Both the position numbers and the translations under genes were made by a program. The notes beneath the pieces are model-generated. The model was not told the DNA's origin. It did no database searches and saw only the letters and a program-made list of their open reading frames with translations. A DNA stretch of 46,890 nt from Pirellulales bacterium (GTDB taxonomy: Bacteria; Planctomycetota; Planctomycetia; Pirellulales; Lacipirellulaceae): the NCBI GenBank assembly GCA_020847515.1, contig JADLBW010000215.1, forward strand, positions 1 to 46,890. The letters are read 5' to 3'. This document shows, one piece after another, positions 18,820 to 26,967 of this stretch; the first letter of the stretch is position 1, and every line of letters starts with the position of its first letter.

Positions 18820-19548
18820 ATGCTCGGGACCATTTTTCTAATTGCGGCGGTGGTGGGCGGCACGGTCATGGTATGCCAGTTCCTGCTTACCTTGGCGGGG
18901 CTGGGGCACGACGGGGCCGACGGCGGACTAGGCCACCACGGCGATTTCGCGGGCGACGGCCAATTTGGCGGCGATGTGCACGCCGGGGGCGGCTTCCACG
19001 CCGGCGACGTTTCAGCCCATGGCGGCGACGCAGGCCTGGGGGCCGACGACGGCATTTCGGGCGACCATCATAACACCTGGTCGACGGCCGCCGCCGACAA
19101 CATGCATCACCCGGACAGCACGTGGCTGTTCAGCGTCATTTCGTTCCGCACGCTGGTAGCCGCGTCGGCGTTCTTTGGCGTCGTGGGGCGGGCGGCGCTG
19201 AGCGCAGGACTCTCCCAATCGGCATCCTTTGCGCTGGCGCTGGCGGCGGGGTTGGGAGCGATGTATGGGATGTACTGGTTGATGCAGGCGATCGCCGGCC
19301 TGGCTTCCAGCGGCAATGAGCGGATCAGCAATGCCGTGGGCCGCCAAGCGACGGTGTACCTGTCGATACCGGCCGACGGCGTGGGAGCGGGCAAAGTTCA
19401 GCTTTCGATGCAAAACCGCATCGTAGAGTTTCAAGCCGTCACCGACGAGGGAGAGCCAATCAAGACGGGCGAGGCGGTTCAGGTCGTAGCCGTCGCGGGC
19501 AGCGATACGGTGCGCGTGCGACGGATTGCCCAGCCGGCCGCCGTTTGA
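18820..19548 (+). CDS. NfeD-like membrane protein with His/Gly-rich loop
   Basis: A 242-residue membrane protein. One helix at about 1-28, a loop of about 70 residues very rich in Gly, Asp and His (for example GLGHHGDFAGDGQFGGDVHA), two or three membrane segments at about 105-165 (VISFRTLVAASAFFGVVGRA, FALALAAGLGAMYGMYWLMQ), then a C-terminal beta-rich domain (VGRQATVYLSIPADGVGAGK) of NfeD type. NfeD proteins are partners of stomatin/flotillin proteins, and a flotillin gene follows directly, supporting the call. AGGAG lies seven bases before ATG 18820. The His-rich loop is unusual and could bind metal ions (inference). Confidence 0.75.
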   Translation: MLGTIFLIAAVVGGTVMVCQFLLTLAGLGHDGADGGLGHHGDFAGDGQFGGDVHAGGGFHAGDVSAHGGDAGLGADDGISGDHHNTWSTAAADNMHHPDSTWLFSVISFRTLVAASAFFGVVGRAALSAGLSQSASFALALAAGLGAMYGMYWLMQAIAGLASSGNERISNAVGRQATVYLSIPADGVGAGKVQLSMQNRIVEFQAVTDEGEPIKTGEAVQVVAVAGSDTVRVRRIAQPAAV

Positions 19549-19636
19549 CGAAATCCCATTCGCCGCGGCCGGCCTTCGCGCGGCGCCGGCCCTTCCGCGC
19601 GGCGCGCAACATACAACGTACAACAAACGTAGTTCA

Positions 19637-19656
19637 GATCGGCCCTCCGGCCGATC
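19637..19656 (+). promoter_or_regulatory. Perfect hairpin between nfeD-like gene and flotillin gene
   Basis: GATCGGCC - CTCC - GGCCGATC forms an 8-bp stem with a four-base loop. It ends 20 bases before the flotillin ATG and about 10 before its GAGG ribosome binding site. There is no T run, so it is more likely an RNA-processing or translation-level element, or a dispersed palindrome, than a terminator. Confidence 0.4.
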
Positions 19657-19676
19657 CTCGTGGCGAGGTTAAAGTC

Positions 19677-21296
19677 ATGATGCTTGCAGCACTTTTTGAA
19701 TCGCGAGAGACCATGTTCTGGCTGGCGGTGCTCGCCGGCTTCGTCGGCATGGTGTTCTTTTCAACCGTCATTCTGCTGAAGAGCAATTACAAGCGCTGCT
19801 CCAGCAACCAGGTGCTGGTGATCTTCGGCAAGACGTTTCAGGGGCAGGCCGCCAAGACGGTGCACGGCGGCGCCGCGTTCGTCTGGCCCCTGTTTCAGGA
19901 CTACCGGTACCTGAGCCTGGAGCCAATCCAGATCGAGATTCCGCTCCGCGGGGCCCTGTCGATCGAGAATATTCGCGTCAACGTGCCAAGCGTCTTCACG
20001 GTGGCCATCGGCACGCAGCCGGACGTCATGACTAACGCAGCCATCCGGTTGCTCGACCTTACGACGCAGGACATCCGCAAGCAGGCCGAGGAGATCATCT
20101 TCGGCCAATTGCGGCAGGTGATCGCCTCGATGCGGATCGAGGACATCAACCGCGACCGCGACACCTTCCTGCAGCACATTCAAAACTCGGTGGAGCCGGA
20201 GTTGAAGAAGATCGGCCTGGTGCTGATCAACGTCAATATTACGGACATCACGGACGAAAGCGGCTACATCGACGCCATCGGCAAAAAGGCCGCCTCGACC
20301 GCCATCCAGCAGGCCCGCGGCGACGTCGCCGAGCAGGAGAAGTTGGGCGAAGTCCGCGTCGCCGACGCCGAGCGCGAGAAGGTGGTGCAGGTTGCCGCGG
20401 CGACCAAGCTCCGCGAAATCGGCACCCGCGAGGCCCAGCGCGAACAGGCGGTGCGGCTGGCCGAGCTGGCGAAGGAGCAGACCATCGGCGAACAGACGGC
20501 CGCCTTCCACCGCGATATGCAGGTGAAGGAAGCCGAGCAGCAGATGCGCATCTCGGTCGCCGAGGCCAACGCCAAGGCGGTCGACGGCGAAAACATCGCC
20601 GAGGCGAAGGTCGCCGCCTCGCAGGCGACGCTCCTGGTGCAGAAGGCCGAGGCCTATCAGCGCGGCGAGGCTCGCAAGCGCGAGGCCGAAGCGGCGGTCA
20701 TCGAGGCCCAGAACAAGGCGCTGGCCAAGGCGGCCCTGGCTCAGGCCGAGCGGGTCGAAGCCGAAGAGCGGGCCAAGCTCGAAGCCCCTGCCAAGGCCCA
20801 GAAGGCCCGCATCGTCGTCGACGCCGAGGCGGAAGCCGAAAAGCGGCGTTTGGAAGCCGAGGGCGAGGCGGCGGCCATTTACGCCCGGCTCGAGGCCGAG
20901 GCCCGCGGCCACTATGAGATTCTGGCCAAGAAGGGCGAGGGCCTCAAGCAGATCGTCGAGGCCTGCGGCGGCGCCAAGGAGGCCTTCCAACTGATGATGC
21001 TCGAGCACCTCGACAAGCTGGCCGAGTCGAGCGCCAAGGCGATCAGCAATATCAAGTTCGATAAGATCGTCGTCTGGGAAAGCGGCGGCAACGGCAACGG
21101 CCGTTCGAACACGGCCGACTTTCTACACAAGATGGCCGGCACGCTGCCGCCGATGATGCAAGTGATGCGCGACATCGGCGGGGTGGACATCCCCGAGAGC
21201 TTGGCGAAGCTGGCTGGGGAAGACGGGCCGACGGTCGAAGGAGGGCGGGTAAAGGTCGCGGAAAACGGCTCGGCGGCGCATCCTGGCGGTGCGTAG
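19677..21296 (+). CDS. Flotillin-family (SPFH domain) protein
   Basis: A 539-residue membrane-anchored scaffold protein. A membrane segment at about 13-34 (FWLAVLAGFVGMVFFSTVIL) is followed by an SPFH/band-7 domain (VLVIFGKTFQGQAAKTVHGG, RVNVPSVFTVAIGTQPDVMT, GLVLINVNITDITDESGYID), then a long Ala/Glu-rich coiled coil (about 235-440) as in flotillins. Flotillins build ordered membrane patches together with NfeD-type partners, here encoded directly upstream. ATG 19677 is chosen because GAGG lies eight bases before it and the membrane segment follows; the frame is open further upstream, but that stretch is not flotillin-like. Confidence 0.88.
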   Translation: MMLAALFESRETMFWLAVLAGFVGMVFFSTVILLKSNYKRCSSNQVLVIFGKTFQGQAAKTVHGGAAFVWPLFQDYRYLSLEPIQIEIPLRGALSIENIRVNVPSVFTVAIGTQPDVMTNAAIRLLDLTTQDIRKQAEEIIFGQLRQVIASMRIEDINRDRDTFLQHIQNSVEPELKKIGLVLINVNITDITDESGYIDAIGKKAASTAIQQARGDVAEQEKLGEVRVADAEREKVVQVAAATKLREIGTREAQREQAVRLAELAKEQTIGEQTAAFHRDMQVKEAEQQMRISVAEANAKAVDGENIAEAKVAASQATLLVQKAEAYQRGEARKREAEAAVIEAQNKALAKAALAQAERVEAEERAKLEAPAKAQKARIVVDAEAEAEKRRLEAEGEAAAIYARLEAEARGHYEILAKKGEGLKQIVEACGGAKEAFQLMMLEHLDKLAESSAKAISNIKFDKIVVWESGGNGNGRSNTADFLHKMAGTLPPMMQVMRDIGGVDIPESLAKLAGEDGPTVEGGRVKVAENGSAAHPGGA

Positions 21297-21437
21297 AATG
21301 AAAAAGTCGCGATGATTCTCGAACTACATCGGCGGGAGGGCTGCGGAGGGCCCAACGATGCACGCACATGGCGACGCCTAGGCGCTAGGCATCTTCGCCA
21401 GACGCGTTGGAGATAATTCGCCGAATCGGGGCCGAAC

Positions 21438-21740
21438 ATGTCGGAACTTGAACCGAAACTTCCGACGATCCACGAGGCTTGCCGCCAGTTCGGCGTGCGG
21501 CGGCTGGAGCTGTTTGGTTCCCGGGCCCGCGATGATTACCGCCCGGAGAGCGACTATGACTTCATCGTTGAATTTCACGATCCGGCGATGAAGGGCGCCT
21601 TTAAGCGGTACTTTTCCTTTAAAGAGGAGCTTGAAGCTCTACTAGGCGCGACCGTTGACCTGATGGAAGGCGCCGAGATCCGCAACCCCTACCTCAAGCG
21701 CAGCGTCGATCGGGATCGAACCGTCATCTATGCAGCATGA
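21438..21740 (+). CDS. mntA: MntA-type minimal nucleotidyltransferase (antitoxin)
   Basis: A 100-residue nucleotidyltransferase. It has the full GSX10DXD active-site motif: G27 S28, ten residues, D39-Y-D41 (FGSRARDDYRPESDYDF). In type VII toxin-antitoxin systems MntA transfers AMP groups to the HEPN toxin HepT and so silences it (family knowledge). The stop codon overlaps the start of the HEPN gene by 11 bases, so they are co-translated. The order antitoxin then toxin and the intact motifs on both sides suggest a working pair. Confidence 0.85.
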   Translation: MSELEPKLPTIHEACRQFGVRRLELFGSRARDDYRPESDYDFIVEFHDPAMKGAFKRYFSFKEELEALLGATVDLMEGAEIRNPYLKRSVDRDRTVIYAA

Positions 21741-22080
21741 TCCGAACAAGTACTTGTTCGACATCGCAAGCGCGGCCCGAGAGGCGGTTGCGTTTCTGGG
21801 CAATGCGACGCTGGACGATTACCGCGCTAACGACATGATGCGAGCCGCGGTGGAGCGAAAACTGCTCATCGTCGGAGAGGCCGCAAGCCGACTGGCACGG
21901 CAGTTTCCCGAAATAGCGGCGAAGATCACCGACTGCCGCCGTATCGTCGACTTTCGCAATCGCCTCGTTCACGGATATGACGCCGTCTTGGACTCCACCA
22001 TCTGGCAGGCCGTGCGAATTAACGCGCCCGCGCTGATTCAGGAAGTTGAACAGTTGCTGCCGCCCCGCGGTCCAAGCTGA
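21730..22080 (+). CDS. hepT: HepT-type HEPN ribonuclease toxin (DUF86)
   Basis: A 116-residue all-helical HEPN protein. The RX4HXY motif is complete at 76-83 (RNRLVHGY): R and H form the RNase site and the tyrosine is the residue AMPylated by MntA in studied systems. Other DUF86 features are ERKLLIVGEAASRLARQFPE and the aromatic C-terminal helix IWQAVRINAPALIQEVEQLL. The gene overlaps mntA by 11 bases. Confidence 0.88.
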   Translation: MQHDPNKYLFDIASAAREAVAFLGNATLDDYRANDMMRAAVERKLLIVGEAASRLARQFPEIAAKITDCRRIVDFRNRLVHGYDAVLDSTIWQAVRINAPALIQEVEQLLPPRGPS

Positions 22081-22261
22081 ACGAGTTTCGCGCCTTGCCG
22101 GGAATGAAAGGCGCTGACCGCGGCGGACGAACTTGCGCGCCTATCGGCGGGTAAACTATTTTCACGGCCGCGCCGCCCCTTCTATAATGGCCATGGCCTG
22201 TGGCCCTTGCCGCTCTGCCGTGACAGTCGTTTATGCCATACCATTTGAAGGACGCCTCACC

Positions 22262-22666
22262 ATGCCCGTTGCGATGGAGCTATCGCGGATCATCATCAGC
22301 GAGATCAACAGCGAGCAAGTCATCTACCTCAAGGAGGTCGACGGGACGCGGACCTTTCCGATCCTCATCGGGTTTTTCGAGGCCACCAGCATCGACCGCC
22401 GCGTAAAGCGACAGGAAGCCCCGCGGCCGCTGACGCACGACCTGCTCGTGAACGCCGTCGAGCAGCTCGGCGGGGAATTTCAAGACGTGATCATTAGCGA
22501 GCTGAAGGAGCACGTCTACTTCGCGCTGCTGCGGGTGCGGCACGAGGGCGAGCTGATCGAAATCGACGCCCGCCGCAGCGACGCCATCGCGGTAGCCGTC
22601 ACCTGCGACCCGCAACTGCCGATTTACGTGAGCGAAGACGTGCTGACGGACATCGCCGGCGGGTGA
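22262..22666 (+). CDS. Bifunctional nuclease family protein (DUF151)
   Basis: A 134-residue protein of the BFN/DUF151 family, whose plant member has DNase and RNase activity. The core pattern is visible: ILIGFFEATSIDR, the RPLTHDLLVNAVEQLGG segment, VYFALLRVRHEGELIEIDAR and the signature RRSDAIAVAVTCDPQLPIYV. ATG 22262 has AAGGA eight bases upstream; the longer open frame from 22133 has no family similarity. It is convergent with lysC, with an 18-bp tandem repeat and a hairpin between them. Confidence 0.85.
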   Translation: MPVAMELSRIIISEINSEQVIYLKEVDGTRTFPILIGFFEATSIDRRVKRQEAPRPLTHDLLVNAVEQLGGEFQDVIISELKEHVYFALLRVRHEGELIEIDARRSDAIAVAVTCDPQLPIYVSEDVLTDIAGG

Positions 22667-22672
22667 CAAAGC

Positions 22673-22726
22673 AGCCGCGGCTCAACCGTTAGCCGCGGCA
22701 CACTCGTTAGCCGCGCTCATCGAGCC
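22673..22726. repeat. 18-bp tandem repeat after the DUF151 gene
   Basis: AGCCGCGGCTCAACCGTT, AGCCGCGGCACACTCGTT and AGCCGCGCTCATCGAGCC start exactly 18 bases apart (22673, 22691, 22709), beginning eight bases after the stop codon. Similar AGCCGCGGCT pieces occur after the Uma2 gene (26940-26969). Confidence 0.6.
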
Positions 22727-22767
22727 GCCGGAGCGAAATATGGCGATACGCGGCGTTTAGCCGCCCG

Positions 22768-22784
22768 GCCGATCGTTGATCGGC
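22768..22784. terminator. Hairpin between convergent DUF151 and lysC genes
   Basis: GCCGATC - GTT - GATCGGC is a perfect 7-bp stem with a three-base loop between two convergent genes. Without a T run on either strand it is only a possible bidirectional terminator. Confidence 0.35.
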
Positions 22785-22832
22785 GGCTACGTTGGCGGCT
22801 TTGAATGCTGCGTACAATATTGGCTCGCGGCG

Positions 22833-24611
22833 TCAGCCCATCACGTCGGCGAAGGCGTCCTTGAGGGCCGCCAGCCCCGCTTCGCCGCGGTCGGCGTCGA
22901 CGACGACGTTCACCCGCACCTCGCTGGTGTTGATCATCTCGACGTTGATGCCCGCTTCGCTGAGGGCCTTGAACATTCGCGAGCCGACGCCGACGTGCGT
23001 GCGGATGCCGACGCCGAAGACGCTCAGAATGGCGATGGCCGGATCGCTCGTCACGGGGCCGCAGCCGAGCTTTTTCGAGGCGGCCTGAGCGACGGCGACC
23101 GCGGCCGCCATCGAGTCGCGCGGCACGGTGAAGCTCAGGTTCGCTACGCCGTCGCGGCCGGCGCCCTGGACGATCATGTCCACCAGCAGGTTCTCGGCAG
23201 CCACCGACTCGAAGATTTCGGCGGCGATTCCCGGCTTGTCGGGCAATTGGGAGATCGTCACGCGGCCCTGCGATTGATCGAGCCGGATGTCGTCGATCGT
23301 CAGGTCTTCCATTCGCTGGAGGCGGGATACCACGTCGACCGGGCTGGGGCGCTCGGCCGTGCGGGCGCCGTTGCCAAAGCTGGCCCGCGAGCCGGGTTCC
23401 TTCTCGAGTTCAAATTCATCGTGGACGGCCCGCAGGGCCTCGCCGCCCTGGGCGCGCGGCACCAGGCAGGAGATCTTGATCTGGCTGGTGCTGATGGCGT
23501 GGATGTTGACCTTGGCGTCAGCCAGGGCGCGGAACATGCGATCGGCCACGCCGGTCTGAGTCGCCATGCCGAGGCCGACCACCGAGACCTTCGACAGATT
23601 CGCATCGTGCGTTACCTCGCCGCCTAATTCCTGGGCGGCCTCGCTAACGGTCTTCAGCGTCTGCGGCAGGTCGGCTTCCATCACGGTGAAAGCGATATCC
23701 GCGAGGCCGCCTGCGCCGATGTTTTGCACGATCATGTCGACGGCCACATTGACCTTCGCCAGCCGCGAGAAGATCCGCTGCATTGTGCCCGGCTTGTCGG
23801 GAACGCGGGAGAGCGAGATGCGGGCCTCATGTTTGGTGAGGGCGCAGCCGCTGACTGCGCGGTCGCTGCTTTCCGGCGCCGAGCCGATGATCGTCCCCGG
23901 CTCGTCGCTGAAGCTCGCGCTATTGCGGACGTGAATGGGCACGCCGAATTTCATGCCGAATTCAATCGATCGACTGTGCATGACGCCCGCGCCGAGGCTG
24001 GCCAGTTCCAGCATTTCGTCGTGGCTCACGCGGTCCATCTTGCGGGCCGAGGGGACTAGCCGCGGGTCGGTCGTGAAGACTCCGTCGACGTCGGTGTAAA
24101 TCTCGCAGGAATCGGCCCGCAGCACGGCCGCCAGGGCGACGGCGGTGGTGTCGCTGCCGCCGCGGCCGAGGGTAGTGATATTGAACTCCTCGTCGACCCC
24201 CTGAAACCCGGCGGCGATGACGACGGCGCCGTCGTCGAGGTGCTTGCGCATCCGCTCGGTCGAGATCGACTGAATGCGGGCCTTGGTATGCGAGCTATCG
24301 GTCTTGATGCCGATCTGGGCGCCGGTGAGACTGACCGCCTCGCCGCCCAGGGCGCAGATGGCCATCGCCATCAGGGCCACGCTGACTTGCTCGCCGGTGG
24401 AGAGGAGCATGTCCATTTCGCGGGCCGGCGGCTCGTCGATGATCTGCTTCGCCAGATCGACCAGCGCGTCGGTCTGTTTTCCCATGGCGCTGACGACCAT
24501 CACCACCTGGTGGCCCTGCTGCTGGGCGCGGATCGCCTTGCGGGCGGCAGCCATGATTTTTTCGCTATTGGCGACGCTCGTGCCGCCGAATTTTTGGACG
24601 ATTAACGACAT
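22833..24611 (-). CDS. lysC: Aspartate kinase with four ACT domains
   Basis: A 592-residue enzyme for the first step from aspartate to lysine, threonine, methionine and isoleucine. The kinase domain (about 1-250) has IVQKFGGTSVANSEKI and the FNITTLGRGGSDTTAVALAA loop. It is followed by two ACT pairs: about 265-410 (ISLSRVPDKPGTMQRIFSRL, then VVGLGMATQTGVADRMFRAL) and about 445-590 (TISQLPDKPGIAAEIFESVA, then VFGVGIRTHVGVGSRMFKAL). Most aspartokinases have one such pair; the doubled form is known in cyanobacteria and planctomycetes. The ACT domains are expected to bind Lys and/or Thr for feedback control. ATG 24611 is directly before MSLIVQKFGGT. It is the last gene of the hom / apgM-like / lysC series. 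Confidence 0.94.
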   Translation of the reverse strand: MSLIVQKFGGTSVANSEKIMAAARKAIRAQQQGHQVVMVVSAMGKQTDALVDLAKQIIDEPPAREMDMLLSTGEQVSVALMAMAICALGGEAVSLTGAQIGIKTDSSHTKARIQSISTERMRKHLDDGAVVIAAGFQGVDEEFNITTLGRGGSDTTAVALAAVLRADSCEIYTDVDGVFTTDPRLVPSARKMDRVSHDEMLELASLGAGVMHSRSIEFGMKFGVPIHVRNSASFSDEPGTIIGSAPESSDRAVSGCALTKHEARISLSRVPDKPGTMQRIFSRLAKVNVAVDMIVQNIGAGGLADIAFTVMEADLPQTLKTVSEAAQELGGEVTHDANLSKVSVVGLGMATQTGVADRMFRALADAKVNIHAISTSQIKISCLVPRAQGGEALRAVHDEFELEKEPGSRASFGNGARTAERPSPVDVVSRLQRMEDLTIDDIRLDQSQGRVTISQLPDKPGIAAEIFESVAAENLLVDMIVQGAGRDGVANLSFTVPRDSMAAAVAVAQAASKKLGCGPVTSDPAIAILSVFGVGIRTHVGVGSRMFKALSEAGINVEMINTSEVRVNVVVDADRGEAGLAALKDAFADVMG

Positions 24612-24640
24612 ATTCGATGGGTAGTTGGTAGTGCTTTTCG

Positions 24641-24755
24641 ATGCTGGATAGGGAGGTTTGGCGGGGGGATATTGGATGTTGGAGGGTGGATATTAGATGT
24701 TGCAGGGTAGGTGGCGCGCGTCAACTGGCATCGAGCATCGAGCATCCAGCATCAT
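24641..24755. repeat. Heptamer repeat element between apgM-like gene and lysC
   Basis: GCATCGA GCATCGA GCATCCA GCATCAT (24728-24755) is a heptamer array. To its left, degenerate units of the opposite orientation appear (GGATATTGGATGTTGGAGGG and GGATATTAGATGTTG at 24667-24702, GATGCTGGATA at 24640-24650). On the minus strand the array begins at the TGA stop codon of the apgM-like gene. The same heptamers occur at 40994-41308. Confidence 0.65.
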
Positions 24756-25972
24756 CTCTCTCCCAGGAACCACCCCATCGCCCGCCAGCCTTCATCGAAC
24801 GCAAGCGTGGATTTAGCCGCGTTCGTATCACCGTAGCTGGTGAACTCGTCCGCCGCGACGCCGGTTCCCGCGATCGCCACGGGGACGTCGCCGTGGGTGT
24901 GCATCTTCGTGCGGAGGAACGTGGGGTGGTCTGGAGAGATCATCATCCGCCACTGGCCGCCGTGGCGAAGCCGATCCAGCAGCGGGGCGACGATGTGGCG
25001 ATCGATCTCTTCGATAGCCTGGACCTTGCCGGCGACGTCTCCCTGGTGGGAAGCCTCGTCGGGGGCCTCGACGTGAACGCAGATAAGGTCGACGTCGTCG
25101 AGCGCATCGACGGCGTGGCGGCCCTTGGCGGCGTAGTCAGTATCGGTGTAGCCCGTGGCCCCGGGGACTTCAATCCGCTTCCACTCGATGAGCGTCGCCA
25201 GGCCGCGGAGCAGGTCGACCGCCGTGATCATCGCGCCGCGGACCCCGTAGGCGAGTTCAAAGGGCTGGAGGTGCGGCGCCCGCCCCAGGCCCCACAGCCA
25301 GATGTTCGTCGCCGGCCGCTTGCCGTAGCCCTGGCGCACGACGTTCACCGGATGATCGCGGAACAGGTCGACCGACTTCTCCATCAGCGACACGAGCACG
25401 TCGCTCCCGGGCCCGCGGGGAAAATCCTCGGTGATTGACTTATCGGTGAGGTCGTGCGGGGCCGTGCTGCGAGTCTCTTCGGCGAACGGAGCCGCCGTCG
25501 TGATGCCGCGCCAGATCATGAGATTGCGGTAGCTCACGCCGGGGACGAAGTGGACGGCCGCGTTCAATTCGGCGACGGTGCTCACATAATCCTGCATCGA
25601 CGCCAATAACTTCGCCGCTTCATCCGTGCTGATGTGATCGGCTGTGAAATCGCGCATTATCTGGTCCTCGACGGTGACCAGGTTGCAGCGGACGGCCCAA
25701 TCCTCGACCCCCAGCTCGATGCCCTGAGCGGCCGCTTCAATCGGCGCCCGGCCGGTGAAGTTGGCAATCGGGTCGTAGCCCAACAGGCTCATGTTGCCCA
25801 CTTCCGACCCGGCCGGCAGCGAACGGGGCGTATGGCAAGCGCGGGCGACGACTCCGGCGGCGGCGACGGCGTCCATCGCCGGCGTGTGGGCGGCCTCCAG
25901 CGGCGTGCGGCCGTCCAGAAGCGCCTGCGGCTCGTCGGCGGCGCCGTCGGGGATAATGATGGCGTATTTCAT
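24752..25972 (-). CDS. ApgM-like phosphoglycerate-mutase homologue, candidate homoserine kinase
   Basis: A 406-residue protein of the alkaline-phosphatase superfamily close to archaeal-type cofactor-independent phosphoglycerate mutase. MKYAIIIPDGAADEP holds the first metal-binding aspartate; AGSEVGNMSLLGYDP is the segment with the phosphate-carrying residue; VHVEAPDEASHQGD and ISPDHPTFLRTKMHTHGDVP give the remaining metal ligands. A subgroup of this family (TIGR02535) is proposed to be homoserine kinase. Here it lies between hom and lysC, and no classical thrB is in the window, which fits that role. ATG 25972 is preferred over a GTG 12 bases upstream. Confidence 0.8.
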   Translation of the reverse strand: MKYAIIIPDGAADEPQALLDGRTPLEAAHTPAMDAVAAAGVVARACHTPRSLPAGSEVGNMSLLGYDPIANFTGRAPIEAAAQGIELGVEDWAVRCNLVTVEDQIMRDFTADHISTDEAAKLLASMQDYVSTVAELNAAVHFVPGVSYRNLMIWRGITTAAPFAEETRSTAPHDLTDKSITEDFPRGPGSDVLVSLMEKSVDLFRDHPVNVVRQGYGKRPATNIWLWGLGRAPHLQPFELAYGVRGAMITAVDLLRGLATLIEWKRIEVPGATGYTDTDYAAKGRHAVDALDDVDLICVHVEAPDEASHQGDVAGKVQAIEEIDRHIVAPLLDRLRHGGQWRMMISPDHPTFLRTKMHTHGDVPVAIAGTGVAADEFTSYGDTNAAKSTLAFDEGWRAMGWFLGER

Positions 25973-26176
25973 GGCAGGCTTCACCGGAATTCAACCGCGT
26001 CGGCTCGGCAGGCGCGACGCGGAACTCAAGGACGATTCCCTTACCCGTCGCGTGGTTTGGCCAGGGACGATCATGTAGAATACCCAGTTGCCCGCGGCTA
26101 CTCTAGCGGGCCATCGAAACGGCCCGATACGGCCCGAAACGACCGCACTTCCGCCTCCTTCGACAAGGAAGCCGGC

Positions 26177-26914
26177 ATGAGCATCGCCGACCACTTCAGC
26201 ACTCATGTTGCCGCGCCGGTCGTAGCGTTTGGCAAGGTCCCGCCGCTGCGAAACGGCGACCGCCTTTCGCGAATCGAATTCGAGCGGCGTTATCTGGCCA
26301 TGCCGGAGGTTAAGAGAGCTGAGCTCATTGAAGGGATCGTCTATATGCCGTCGCCAGTTTCGCTAAGTCACGCGGAGCCTCATGCGACAACAATAGGCTG
26401 GATTGCGCACTACGCGTCAAGAACCCCCGGACTGCTGTTCGTGGACAATGCCACCTGCCGACTAGACGGCGTCAACGAGCCGCAACCGGACGTGATGCTC
26501 TTGCTTCCCGCGGCAGCCGGCGGGACTTCTCAGGTCGACCAGGACAACTACATAAGCGGCGCTCCCGATCTCGTTTGCGAGATTGCTGTAAGTTCCGTCT
26601 CGATCGACCTGCATGCCAAGAAAAACGCCTATGAACGCAATGGCGTGCGGGAATATCTCGTTTGGCGCGTCGAGGACAGGGCGATTGACTGGTTCCAGCT
26701 CGTTGACGGCCGCTATCAGCCCATGGCGGCCGATGAACAAGGCCGCCTGTGCAGCAAGGTGTTTCCTGGCCTTTGGCTGGATGCGGCGGCGATGTTGCGC
26801 CGCGATCTGAGCAAGGTGTTTGCGGTCGTCGATGAGGGGACGGCGACGGCCGAGCATGCCGCGTTGGTGGAGCGGTTGGCTGCAGCGCAGCGTGCGGGCG
26901 GCGGAAAAGGTTGA
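26177..26914 (+). CDS. Uma2-family (DUF820) putative nuclease
   Basis: A 245-residue protein with the PD-(D/E)XK-like core of the Uma2 family: RAELIEGIVYMPSPVSLSHA, NEPQPDVMLLLP (catalytic D), APDLVCEIAVSSVSIDLHAK (E and K) and KKNAYERNGVREYLVWRVED. These genes are very numerous in planctomycetes and cyanobacteria, and their role is unclear. AAGGA lies seven bases before ATG 26177. It stands on the opposite strand between hom and the apgM-like gene, so it may have been inserted into an older threonine operon. Confidence 0.82.
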   Translation: MSIADHFSTHVAAPVVAFGKVPPLRNGDRLSRIEFERRYLAMPEVKRAELIEGIVYMPSPVSLSHAEPHATTIGWIAHYASRTPGLLFVDNATCRLDGVNEPQPDVMLLLPAAAGGTSQVDQDNYISGAPDLVCEIAVSSVSIDLHAKKNAYERNGVREYLVWRVEDRAIDWFQLVDGRYQPMAADEQGRLCSKVFPGLWLDAAAMLRRDLSKVFAVVDEGTATAEHAALVERLAAAQRAGGGKG

Positions 26915-26967
26915 TCCGCGCCGCTCCGGCGGCTTGTTGAGCCGCGGCTGTTTGCGTTGAGCAGCGG

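Noticed and set aside
19761-21008. 415-codon minus-strand frame opposite the flotillin gene
   Set aside because: Leu/Gly/Asp-rich shadow of the Ala/Glu coiled coil on the other strand; no start signal or known domain.
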